From positions 1 through 45,177 of the forward strand of contig CAJUPS010000019.1 in assembly GCA_910588045.1 (NCBI GenBank): a DNA stretch of 45,177 bases. The letters run 5' to 3'. Both the position numbers and the translations under genes were made by a program. Origin of the DNA: an uncultured Oscillospiraceae bacterium. GTDB taxonomy: Bacteria; Bacillota; Clostridia; Oscillospirales; Oscillospiraceae. The notes under the pieces are model-generated. The model was not told where the DNA came from, did not search any database, and worked only from the letters and a program-made list of their open reading frames with translations. Below are positions 14,635-22,085 of the stretch, piece after piece. Numbering within the stretch: the stretch's first letter is position 1; each line of letters begins with the position of its first letter.

Positions 14635-16029
14635 ATGGAACAAATCAAAATTGCGGCGCTCTACGCCGACAGTGCGCAGATGAACGGCCAGACCGTCACC
14701 ATCTGCGGCTGGGCCCGCACCATCCGGGATATGAAGACCTTCGGCTTTATTGAACTGAACGACGGCTCCTGCTTCAGGAACCTCCAGGTAGTCATGGACG
14801 CCAATGTGTTGCATAACTACAAGGAGATTGCCGCCCAGAACGTAGGGGCCTCCCTCATCGTCACCGGCACGCTGGTCCTCACTCCCGAGGCCAAGCAGCC
14901 CCTGGAGGTCAAGGCGGAACATATCGAGGTGGAGGGCGCGTCCTCTCCGGACTATCCCCTTCAAAAGAAGCGCCACAGCGTGGAATATTTGCGCACCATC
15001 GCCCATCTGCGGCCCAGGACGAACCTCTTCTCTGCCGCCTTCCGGGTGCGGAGCGTGGCGGCCCACGCCATCCACTGCTTCTTCCAGGACCGGGGGTTCG
15101 TCTACGTCCACACGCCCGTCATCACCGCCAGCGACTGTGAGGGCGCGGGGGAGATGTTCCAGGTGACCACCCTGGATATGGCCAACCCTCCCAAAACCCC
15201 TGACGGCCAGATCGACTACAGCCAGGACTTTTTCGGGAAGCGGGCCAACCTGACCGTGTCCGGCCAGCTCAACGCGGAGAACTTCGCCATGGCCTTTGGC
15301 GACGTATACACCTTCGGTCCCACCTTCCGTGCGGAGAACTCCAACACCCAGCGCCACGCCGCCGAGTTCTGGATGATCGAGCCGGAGATGGCCTTCTGCG
15401 ACCTCCAGGGGGATATGGACGTGGCCGAGGCGATGATCAAGCACATTATCCGCACCGTGATGGAGAAATGCCCCCAGGAGATGGCGTTCTTCAACAGCTT
15501 CGTGGACAAGGGCTTGATCGAGCGCCTGGAGCACGTGGCCTCCTCCGACTTCGGACGGGTGAGCTACACCGAGGCCGTGGAGATCCTCAAGAAGAACAAC
15601 GACAAGTTTGATTACAAGGTGGACTGGGGCAGCGACCTCCAGACGGAGCACGAGCGCTACCTCACCGAGCAGGTGTTCAAGCGCCCCGTGTTTGTCACCG
15701 ACTACCCCAAGGAGATCAAGGCGTTCTATATGCGCCTCAACGACGACGGGAAGACCGTAGCCGCCACGGACTGCCTGGTCCCGGGCATCGGCGAGATTAT
15801 CGGCGGCAGCCAGCGCGAGGAGCGCATCGACGTGCTGGAATCCCGCATCAGGGAGCTGGGCATGAAGCCGGAGGATTATTGGTGGTACTGCGATCTGCGC
15901 CGCTACGGCTCCTGCCGCCACGCGGGCTTCGGTCTGGGCTTTGAGCGGATGGTGATGTACCTCACGGGCATCAGCAACATCCGCGACGTCCTGCCCCATC
16001 CCCGCACCGTGGGCACAGCGGACTTCTGA
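14635..16029 (+). CDS. asnS: Asparaginyl-tRNA synthetase
   Basis: A 464-residue class IIb synthetase that attaches asparagine to tRNA-Asn. The N-terminal OB-fold (residues about 15-100, TVTICGWARTIRDMKTFGFIELNDGS) reads the anticodon. The catalytic core shows motif 2 (TFRAENSNTQRHAAEFWMIEPE near residue 225) and motif 3 (GFGLGFERMVMYLTG near 430). The asparagine-type RAENSNT distinguishes it from AspRS. AGGTGA precedes the ATG. The Sel1-repeat gene starts 4 nt after its stop codon. Confidence 0.97.
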   Translation: MEQIKIAALYADSAQMNGQTVTICGWARTIRDMKTFGFIELNDGSCFRNLQVVMDANVLHNYKEIAAQNVGASLIVTGTLVLTPEAKQPLEVKAEHIEVEGASSPDYPLQKKRHSVEYLRTIAHLRPRTNLFSAAFRVRSVAAHAIHCFFQDRGFVYVHTPVITASDCEGAGEMFQVTTLDMANPPKTPDGQIDYSQDFFGKRANLTVSGQLNAENFAMAFGDVYTFGPTFRAENSNTQRHAAEFWMIEPEMAFCDLQGDMDVAEAMIKHIIRTVMEKCPQEMAFFNSFVDKGLIERLEHVASSDFGRVSYTEAVEILKKNNDKFDYKVDWGSDLQTEHERYLTEQVFKRPVFVTDYPKEIKAFYMRLNDDGKTVAATDCLVPGIGEIIGGSQREERIDVLESRIRELGMKPEDYWWYCDLRRYGSCRHAGFGLGFERMVMYLTGISNIRDVLPHPRTVGTADF

Positions 16030-16032
16030 TCC

Positions 16033-16422
16033 ATGGCAAGCGCGTATTATAGGCCCTGCCCGGAGCTGGACCGCTGCAACGAGCTCATTGAGAAATACTG
16101 GAAGGCCGGGCAGTATGAAGCGTGCTTCTCCGGTTACCTCCCCCTGGCGGAGCAGGGCTACCCCCTGGCGGAGTGCCAGGTCGGCTACTTCTACCTGGAG
16201 GGCCAGGGCGTAGAGAAAAACTTGGAAAAATCCTTCTATTGGACGGAGCGCGCCGCTCTCCACGGCGACTGGGACGGCCAGTTCAACTTAGGCTGTTTCT
16301 ACGAGGAGGGAACCGCCATCCCGGCGGATATGGAAAAGGCCCGCCACTGGTACAAACAGGCGGCCCTCCAGGAACACGATCTGGCTCTGAAAAAGTGTGC
16401 GGAGCTGGGTATCGCCTTGTAA
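16033..16422 (+). CDS. Sel1-like repeat protein
   Basis: A 129-residue protein with two or three Sel1-like (TPR-related) repeats. One is QVGYFYLEGQGVEKNLEKSFYW with AALHGDWDGQFNLG; the next is CFYEEGTAIPADMEKARHWYKQAA. Such alpha-solenoid repeats mediate protein-protein contacts; no catalytic motif is seen. It starts 4 nt after asnS and has no signal peptide, so it is a cytosolic partner transcribed with asnS. Its actual role is unknown. Confidence 0.8.
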   Translation: MASAYYRPCPELDRCNELIEKYWKAGQYEACFSGYLPLAEQGYPLAECQVGYFYLEGQGVEKNLEKSFYWTERAALHGDWDGQFNLGCFYEEGTAIPADMEKARHWYKQAALQEHDLALKKCAELGIAL

Positions 16423-16454
16423 ACCGAAAAACTCCGGAAAGAGGGAAATTCCTC

Positions 16455-16483
16455 TTGCACGCGGTGGGATGATGTGGTATACT
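16455..16483 (+). promoter_or_regulatory. Promoter of the candidate antitoxin RNA
   Basis: TTGCAC, 17-nt spacer, TATACT, near-consensus, with no open reading frame of note downstream before the terminator. Confidence 0.7.
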
Positions 16484-16489
16484 AAAGAT

Positions 16490-16519
16490 GCTGATTAGGA
16501 TGTCCATTATGTTCACCCC
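16490..16519 (+). repeat. Direct repeat copy 1 (in the antitoxin RNA)
   Basis: GCTGATTAGGAT.TCCAT followed by TTCACCCC; matches 16656-16684 except for a few substitutions and one inserted base. Confidence 0.85.
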
Positions 16520-16527
16520 AGCAAAAA

Positions 16528-16559
16528 GGCCCCCGGAGAGCTGGCACTCTCCGGGGGCC
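16528..16559. terminator. Shared bidirectional terminator
   Basis: GGCCCCCGGAGAG and CTCTCCGGGGGCC form a perfect 13-bp stem with a CTGGCA loop. On the minus strand TTTTT follows directly; on the plus strand only CTCTC. Confidence 0.85.
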
Positions 16560-16577
16560 TCTCGCTATGGACCGGGC

Positions 16578-16673
16578 TTACTGTCCTTTGCTGTGCCGCT
16601 CAAGCCACTTGTAGATGTAGCTGGCAACTACACCTGCTATGACCGACACCAAAAAGCTGATTAGGATTTCCAT
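16578..16673 (-). CDS. 31-residue membrane peptide, candidate type I toxin
   Basis: The peptide begins MEILISFLVSVIAGVVASYI, a single hydrophobic helix with no charge after the first Glu, and ends with a short charged tail (YKWLERHSKGQ). This is the typical build of Fst/TxpA-like and related small membrane toxins. The ribosome site GGGGTG ends 6 nt before the ATG. It has its own promoter, a structured leader and a strong terminator. The start region is duplicated in the facing small RNA. It was not matched to a named toxin family. The alternative is a harmless small membrane peptide, as similar short ORFs are common in gut Clostridia. Confidence 0.65.
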   Translation of the reverse strand: MEILISFLVSVIAGVVASYIYKWLERHSKGQ

Positions 16674-16684
16674 CTGCTCACCCC
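16656..16684 (-). repeat. Direct repeat copy 2 (over the toxin start)
   Basis: Covers the ribosome site, the start codon and the first five codons of the 31-residue peptide gene. Confidence 0.85.
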
Positions 16685-16718
16685 CTTTCTGTTGCCAGAA
16701 TGTAAGGGCAGCAACATG

Positions 16719-16747
16719 AATATACCATAATTTGGCGAATTTTACAA
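16719..16747 (-). promoter_or_regulatory. Promoter of the toxin-like gene
   Basis: Minus-strand TTGTAA (16742-16747), 17-nt spacer, TATATT (16719-16724). The leader of about 40 nt begins with a GTTGC...GCAAC stem, reminiscent of the 5' stem-loop of Fst mRNA. Confidence 0.7.
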
Positions 16748-16770
16748 CCTTGAAAAACGAGGGTACACCA

Positions 16771-18027
16771 ATGAAAAAACCATTTGTCACCAAGTCCAAG
16801 CTGGACGAGATCGTCAAGACCCACCCCACCCCCTTCCATCTCTACGATGAAAAGGGCATCCGGGAAAACGCCCGGCGGGTGAACGCCGCCTTCTCCTGGA
16901 ACCCCGGGTTCAAGGAGTATTTCGCCGTAAAGGCCACCCCCAATCCCACCATCCTGAAGGTGCTGCGGGAGGAGGGCTGCGGGGTGGACTGCTCCAGCCT
17001 CACCGAGCTGATGATGGCGGAAAAATGCGGCTTCCGGGGCCATGAGATCATGTTTTCCTCCAACAACACCCTGGCGGAGGAGTACCGCCTGGCCGACAGG
17101 CTGGGGGCCGTGATCAACCTGGACGATCTCACCCACGTGGAGTTCCTGGAGGAGTCCATCGGCCACATCCCGGAGACCATCTTCTGCCGCTACAACCCCG
17201 GCGGCGTGTTCACCCTGGGGGCGGGCAAGGACGGCCATCAGGTCATGGACAACCCCGGCGATGCCAAGTACGGCATGACGCGGCCCCAGATCGCCCAGGC
17301 GTTCCGGATGCTGAAGGCCAAGGGGGCGCGGACATTCGGGATCCACTGCTTTTTGGCCTCCAATACCATCTCCAACGAATACTACCCCGAGCTGGCGGGC
17401 ATCCTCTTCCGCCTGGCGGTGGAGCTGAAGGCGGAGACGGGATGCGACATCCGGTTTATCAACCTCTCCGGGGGTATCGGCGTTCCCTACCGCCCGGAGG
17501 AGGAGGCCAACGACATCGCCCTGATCGGCCAGGGCGTGCGCCGGAAGTTTGAGGAGATCCTGGTCCCCGCCGGTATGGGGGATGTACGGCTGTGCAGTGA
17601 GCTGGGCCGGTTCATGCTGGCCCCCTACGGCTGTCTGGTGACGAAGGTGCTCCACTTCAAGCACATCTATAAGGAGTACGTAGGGGTGGACGCCTGCGCC
17701 GCCGACCTGATGCGCCCCGCCGTCTACGGGTCCTACCACCACATCACCGTGTCGGGCAAAGAGGACGCGCCCTGCGTGCAAAAGGTGGATGTCACCGGGT
17801 CCCTTTGTGAGAACTGCGACAAGTTCGCCGTGGACCGGATGCTGCCGGAAATCCAGCGGGGGGACCTGCTGGTGATCCACGATACGGGGGCCCACGGCCA
17901 TGCCATGGGGTATAATTACAACGGGAAATTACGTTCCGCAGAGCTCTTGCTGCGCGAGGACGGCTCTGTGGCCCTCATCCGCCGGGCTGAGACCCCGGAG
18001 GACTACTTTTCCACCGCGATCTGGTAA
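16771..18027 (+). CDS. lysA: Diaminopimelate decarboxylase
   Basis: A 418-residue fold-III PLP enzyme that makes L-lysine from meso-diaminopimelate. The PLP lysine is Lys54 in YFAVKATPNP. The glycine loop appears as NLSGGIGVPY near residue 231, and CENCDKFAVDRMLP holds the conserved active-site Cys. HDTGAHGHAMGYNYNGKLRSAELL closes the barrel. The ATPNP wording and length match a clostridial subgroup of DapDC. GAGGG at 16759-16763 sets the ATG; a longer reading from a TTG lacks a ribosome site. The -35 of the toxin-like gene lies within its leader on the opposite strand. Confidence 0.93.
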   Translation: MKKPFVTKSKLDEIVKTHPTPFHLYDEKGIRENARRVNAAFSWNPGFKEYFAVKATPNPTILKVLREEGCGVDCSSLTELMMAEKCGFRGHEIMFSSNNTLAEEYRLADRLGAVINLDDLTHVEFLEESIGHIPETIFCRYNPGGVFTLGAGKDGHQVMDNPGDAKYGMTRPQIAQAFRMLKAKGARTFGIHCFLASNTISNEYYPELAGILFRLAVELKAETGCDIRFINLSGGIGVPYRPEEEANDIALIGQGVRRKFEEILVPAGMGDVRLCSELGRFMLAPYGCLVTKVLHFKHIYKEYVGVDACAADLMRPAVYGSYHHITVSGKEDAPCVQKVDVTGSLCENCDKFAVDRMLPEIQRGDLLVIHDTGAHGHAMGYNYNGKLRSAELLLREDGSVALIRRAETPEDYFSTAIW

Positions 18028-18054
18028 CCCAAACGGGCGCCGAACTGTGAGAAA

Positions 18055-19413
18055 TCAGTCTTCCTCCTGCCAGGACAGCAGGAAGAAGGCCGCCGCCAGC
18101 AGGTCGGCACACCCCCCCGGCGAGAGATTCTGCCGGATGAAGTCCCGGTCCAGTTGCTCTATGACCTCCACGGGGGGCAGCGGGTCTCTTTCCAATACTG
18201 CGGCGCAGGCTGCCCGGGCGGCCTGCGCCGCTTCCATGCCTCCACGGGCGATCATGTTGGTGTCCTCCGTGGCGGCGATCAGGTGGAGCAGGGCGATGGC
18301 CCCGGCGTCGTTCCGGCTTCTGCCCGTATGCAGCGCCCGGCGCAGGGCGGGGAGGGCCGCGTCCCTCACGGTGGGCAGACCCCGGGCCGCCTCGCCCCGG
18401 ATACCGGTGAGGCCCCGGGACAGATACAGCCGCTCTCCCGCCGTGCGGGGGACGTCTCCGTCTCCCAGGGCGGCAAAATCCGCCTCCAGAGCCGCCCGCG
18501 CCAGACCGGCGCACTCCGAGAGGAGGACCTCCGGTTCCCGGCACGGGTCCTCCGTGCTCCAGAGGCGTCCGACAGCGCCGCAGAGCAGGCCCAGGGTGAA
18601 GATGGCCCCCTTGTGGGTGTTTACCCCGGCCGTGGCGGCAAACATGGTCCGCTCGGCGGCCTGGCCCGCCTGTCGGAGGGCGCAGAAGGTCTCCGCAGAG
18701 GGCCGACCGGCGGTCCTCTGTCCGATCTCCACGCAGCGCGACCAGTAGGGCGTCAGGGCGGCGGCGCTGGCCGTGAAGGTGAAAATGTCCATATCCCGGT
18801 GACTGCCACTGTTCCGGCGGTCCACCAGACCGGGCTTGGGGGTGACGCAGACCTCGTCCAGCAGGGCCCGGGTCACCAGGGTGGCCGCCCTTTCCCGGTC
18901 GGCGGCGGCAAAGTAGTCCCCGATAATGCGCCCGGTGGCCTCCTGGAGCGCCGAAACGGGGTGAAGCCGCCGGGAGGCACACCCCGGTCCCGCCGCACCG
19001 CAGACGATGCAGTTCCGGGGCCCGCCGCCCACGGACGACCGGTCCAGCTTGAAGCCCTCCGGGGAGAGCACGTCCATGTCGAACAGCCGCCCCAGGGGGG
19101 AACCGTCCTCGATGGAGACGCACAGCGCCTTTACCTTCTCCGCCGGAGCGTCCGCCGCATACAGCGCCTCGCAGCCGGTGACGGCCCGCTTTTCCTCCCG
19201 GTGCAGCACCTTCAGTCCCCAGGCCCGCAGGCCCGCGTCCAGCTGCTCCAGGCCCGCCCGGAAGGCCCGGCGGAGCAGGGGGGAGTCCTTCACCGGCCCC
19301 GCAATATTCAGGGAGAAGGAGATCAGCGGGACGCCGTATTGCTCCCGCAGGACCTCCTGCCGCCGGACCCGGGCCTCCCGGGCCTCCAGCATCTCCGTCA
19401 GGGTGACTTCCAT
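18055..19413 (-). CDS. citXG: CitXG fusion: apo-citrate lyase transferase and prosthetic group synthase
   Basis: A 452-residue fusion. Residues about 1-165 are CitX (phosphoribosyl-dephospho-CoA transferase), which loads the prosthetic group on CitD. Residues about 170-450 are CitG (triphosphoribosyl-dephospho-CoA synthase), with TPKPGLVDRRNSGSHRDMD near residue 204 and GVNTHKGAIFTLGL near residue 276. These two steps mature citrate lyase. It is the last gene of the cit operon, following citC by 15 nt. Confidence 0.92.
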   Translation of the reverse strand: MEVTLTEMLEAREARVRRQEVLREQYGVPLISFSLNIAGPVKDSPLLRRAFRAGLEQLDAGLRAWGLKVLHREEKRAVTGCEALYAADAPAEKVKALCVSIEDGSPLGRLFDMDVLSPEGFKLDRSSVGGGPRNCIVCGAAGPGCASRRLHPVSALQEATGRIIGDYFAAADRERAATLVTRALLDEVCVTPKPGLVDRRNSGSHRDMDIFTFTASAAALTPYWSRCVEIGQRTAGRPSAETFCALRQAGQAAERTMFAATAGVNTHKGAIFTLGLLCGAVGRLWSTEDPCREPEVLLSECAGLARAALEADFAALGDGDVPRTAGERLYLSRGLTGIRGEAARGLPTVRDAALPALRRALHTGRSRNDAGAIALLHLIAATEDTNMIARGGMEAAQAARAACAAVLERDPLPPVEVIEQLDRDFIRQNLSPGGCADLLAAAFFLLSWQEED

Positions 19414-19428
19414 GGCCGCGCCTCCTTC

Positions 19429-20469
19429 TCAGTAGTGTACCACATTGTCCTCCGCCCGGATGGCCGTGATGACCGCCTCCGCCTCCGGGGCGTGAAAGAA
19501 CGCCCAGGTGCTCTCCGGCACCAGGGGCCGAATATCCTCCAGGCGTCCGTCATGGATGGCCTGGCGCACCGTGCTGGCGCTCACCGGCCGCCCCTCCGCC
19601 TCCAGACGGGGGATGATCCGGCACGCCACGCCCTTTTCCGGCAGGTCCCGCGCCATCACGGCGTTATACAGCCCCGTGACCCGACTGGCGGGCTCCTCGC
19701 CGACGTACCGGCACCGGATGTCCAGGCAGACGGCGATGGAGCCGAAGAGTTGGATGTCCAGCGCCGCGTGGGCGCGGATGACGGCGTCCTCGTCCCGGAG
19801 GAAGTAGCTGGGAAAGGTGGCCGCACTGATGATATAGGGCCCCGAGTCGTGGCAGACCACGCCCGGCAGGTGGGCCGTACCCTGATGCACCAGCTGCCGC
19901 CGGACCGCGAAGGGGATCGGTCCCGCCTCCTCGCTGAGAACAAAGAGGTGGACCGTCCCGTACTCCGCCGCCGCGCGCTCCACCAGGTGCAGGTGGCCCA
20001 GGGTGAAGGGGTTGGCGTTCATGACGATGGCGGCGGCGGGGCCGGGCCGCTTCGTCTCCTCCAGGGCGGCGCAGTAGCCCGCAAAGCCCCGGCGGCGGTT
20101 CTCCATGAATACCAGGCGGTCCGGCACCCGGGTGATCTCGCAGAAGCCCAGGTCGCCAAAAAACCTGGCGCTCTGGGGCTTGGTATACAGGAACACGTGG
20201 GCGTTCCCCCGCTGGGCCTGGACCTCCATGAGGCGGCCGACGACCTGGTTGAGCAGGCCCTCCCCCTGGCGGCGGCTGTCCACGGCCAGACAGCGGATGG
20301 TATTGGCAAAGCAGCTGCCGGTGGCGACCAGGTTCCAGTCGTCGTCCAGGATGCCGCAGGTGTAGTCCAGATTTCCGTCCCGTCGGATGCCCTCCTGTTC
20401 CAGAAGGGCGTCCACCTGCTTTTGCAGGCGCGTATCCCGGGGCGAGATGGCGGTCAGCGTGTCGCTCAT
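19429..20469 (-). CDS. citC: [Citrate (pro-3S)-lyase] ligase
   Basis: A 346-residue protein that acetylates the thiol of the CitD prosthetic group with acetate and ATP, turning on citrate lyase. The first half (residues about 20-135) is a GNAT-like domain. The second half is a nucleotidyltransferase with MNANPFTLGHLHLVERA near residue 145, the HxGH-like motif of CitC. A good AAGGAGG site precedes the ATG. Its leader carries a perfect inverted repeat, and a terminator lies upstream, so it may be partly independent of the upstream cit genes. Confidence 0.93.
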   Translation of the reverse strand: MSDTLTAISPRDTRLQKQVDALLEQEGIRRDGNLDYTCGILDDDWNLVATGSCFANTIRCLAVDSRRQGEGLLNQVVGRLMEVQAQRGNAHVFLYTKPQSARFFGDLGFCEITRVPDRLVFMENRRRGFAGYCAALEETKRPGPAAAIVMNANPFTLGHLHLVERAAAEYGTVHLFVLSEEAGPIPFAVRRQLVHQGTAHLPGVVCHDSGPYIISAATFPSYFLRDEDAVIRAHAALDIQLFGSIAVCLDIRCRYVGEEPASRVTGLYNAVMARDLPEKGVACRIIPRLEAEGRPVSASTVRQAIHDGRLEDIRPLVPESTWAFFHAPEAEAVITAIRAEDNVVHY

Positions 20470-20493
20470 AGGAAAAGTCCTCCTTGCCTGGTC

Positions 20494-20512
20494 TCGTCAA
20501 AGCAGTTGACGA
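20494..20512. promoter_or_regulatory. Inverted repeat in the citC leader
   Basis: TCGTCAA and TTGACGA around a 5-nt spacer, just downstream of a weak minus-strand -10 (TATCAT). A candidate operator or small hairpin controlling citC-citXG. Confidence 0.45.
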
Positions 20513-20541
20513 TACGATGATACCACAAAGGGAGCGGAATG

Positions 20542-20578
20542 AAAAGGCCCCGGCGCTGCCAGGGGCAGGCGCCGGGGC
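20542..20578 (-). terminator. Terminator after the citrate transporter gene
   Basis: GCCCCGGCGC pairing with GCGCCGGGGC (with one bulge), followed on the minus strand by TTTTC. It splits the cit operon before citC. Confidence 0.75.
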
Positions 20579-20595
20579 GAAAAGGGGACGCCGGT

Positions 20596-21962
20596 TTACA
20601 GGGGCATGATGCCAACGATGATGGCGAAGATCATGCACAGGATGGAGAAGCCCCAGACATAGAGGAAACTGTTCTTGATGTGGTCCTTGATGTCCACGTC
20701 CGCCAGGCCCACCCCCAGCAGGGTGGCGGGCACCATGGGGCTGATGAAGGTGGCGCAGTTGCGGCAGACCACCATGGCCACGGCGATCGGAAGGGCGGCG
20801 ATGCCGAAGCCCTCGCCGATGCCGATCATCACGGGGAGCATCCCATAGAAGTAGCTGTCGGTGTCGAAGGCCAGGGCCAGGGGCACGGACAGGATGCCGA
20901 TGACCAGGGGCAGGTGACGGCCCAGGAAGGCGGGGAGCACCATCTTGATGAGGTCCGCCATACAGGTGACACGCTGGCGATCTCCACGTCGTTGACGGTC
21001 ACACTCTTGACCAGCACGCCCATGAGGACCGCGGCGCCCATCAGGGTGGAGCACATCATCAGCGCCGGACCGGCGTGGAGGTTGATGATCTTCTTGTGCA
21101 TCTTGGCGTCGAAGCCGTAGTTGACCAGGATGGCGGCCGCCACGCCCAGCATGAAGGGCACGTAGCTGGGGAACTCGTCCCAGATCAGCAGGGCGATGAC
21201 GCCGATGGTCAGCAGCACGTTGAACCAGAAGAGCTTGGGCCGGGCCAGCTCGTTTTGTTCCGCCTGGGCGGTTTCATCCAGGACCACGGTCCCCTCCAGT
21301 TGAGCCAGCTTGCCGCTCTGGCCCGCGCCCCGCTTTTGCTCCTGCCAGCCCGCCAGTACCGCGTGGGCCAGGACCAGGACGATCCCGAAGGCCTGGATGG
21401 GCAGCAGGGTGTTCCACAGGCTCCCCGCCTCCATGCCCAGCACGGAGGCCGCCCGCATCGTGGGGCCCGCCCAGGGCATGAGGTTCAGGATCCCCATGGC
21501 CAGCACGCTCACCCGCAGCAGGGTGGTGGGACGCATGTGCATCTTCTTGTAGACCGGCAGCATGGAGGGCACGACGATGCAGAAGGTGGACGCGCCGCCG
21601 CCATCCAGGTGGCCGATGAGGGCGATGACCGCCGTCATGACGGTGACGCCGATGACGCTGTTGCCCACCAGCTTCATGAGCTTTCCGATGATGACGTCGA
21701 ACATGCCCGCGTCGGTCATGATGCCGAAGTACAGCACCGAGAAGACGAACAATGCGGCGGTGGGGGCGGTGGAGTTGAAGCCGGATTTGATGAGCTTGCC
21801 CACGTCGCCGACGGTGTAGTACCCGCCGATGACCAGGAGCATGGCCAGAAGGAAGGGGAAGACGATAAAGGCGATGCTGGGGAGGGTCTTGCTCTTGAAC
21901 AGGGTCAGGACGATGGCGACGATGCAGATAAAGCCAAGAATGCCGACTACGATTTCTGACAT
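20596..21962 (-). pseudogene. CitMHS-type citrate transporter, frameshifted
   Basis: Two overlapping frames together give a full-length transporter of about 455 residues. The first (ATG at 21962) is intact for about 330 residues, with an N-terminal membrane block and the loop GHLDGGGASTFCIVVPS typical of the CitMHS (metal-citrate/H+ symporter) family. It runs out of frame near 20970. The next frame resumes with TCMADLIKMVLPAFLGRHLPL and ends with a normal C-terminus. A single missing base near 20969/20970 explains it; restoring it would read V-I-T-C across the join. This is either a recent inactivating deletion or a sequencing error. Its position between citF and citC fits citrate uptake for the lyase. 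Confidence 0.85.
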
Positions 21963-22031
21963 GATCGTTCACTCACACTTTCTGATAATTTTAATTTTCA
22001 AGAAAAATACAGCAAAGATGTACAAACTGGA

Positions 22032-22068
22032 GAAAAACGGCGCGGGGACCGTCCCGTCCCCGCGCCGT
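22032..22068 (-). terminator. Terminator between citF and the transporter gene
   Basis: A perfect 13-bp stem (ACGGCGCGGGGAC arm) with a 6-nt loop, followed on the minus strand by TTTTT. It probably lowers transporter, citC and citXG expression relative to citDEF. Confidence 0.85.
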
Positions 22069-22085
22069 AAAGGAGGGGAACGCCG

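Larger units (their letters stand above)
16490..16562 (+). ncRNA. Candidate antitoxin small RNA of a par-like type I system
   Basis: The RNA would start about 7 nt after TATACT and run some 70 nt to the shared terminator. Its first 30 nt nearly duplicate the plus strand at 16656-16684, which is antisense to the ribosome site and start codon of the small toxin-like gene. It could therefore pair in trans over that start, and also at the terminator loop. Facing small RNAs with such direct repeats and a common terminator are the hallmark of the pAD1 par (Fst) locus. The plus-side T-run after the terminator is weak. Confidence 0.65.

Noticed and set aside
16423..16770. T-box or other leader control for lysA
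   Set aside because: The space is filled by the facing toxin and RNA units, and no lysine riboswitch (L-box) or T-box wording is present.
18154..20520. 788-codon plus-strand open frame opposite citXG and citC
   Set aside because: The opposite strand carries two clear enzymes with tight operon spacing; this frame is Gly/Arg/Pro-rich and lacks recognisable domains.
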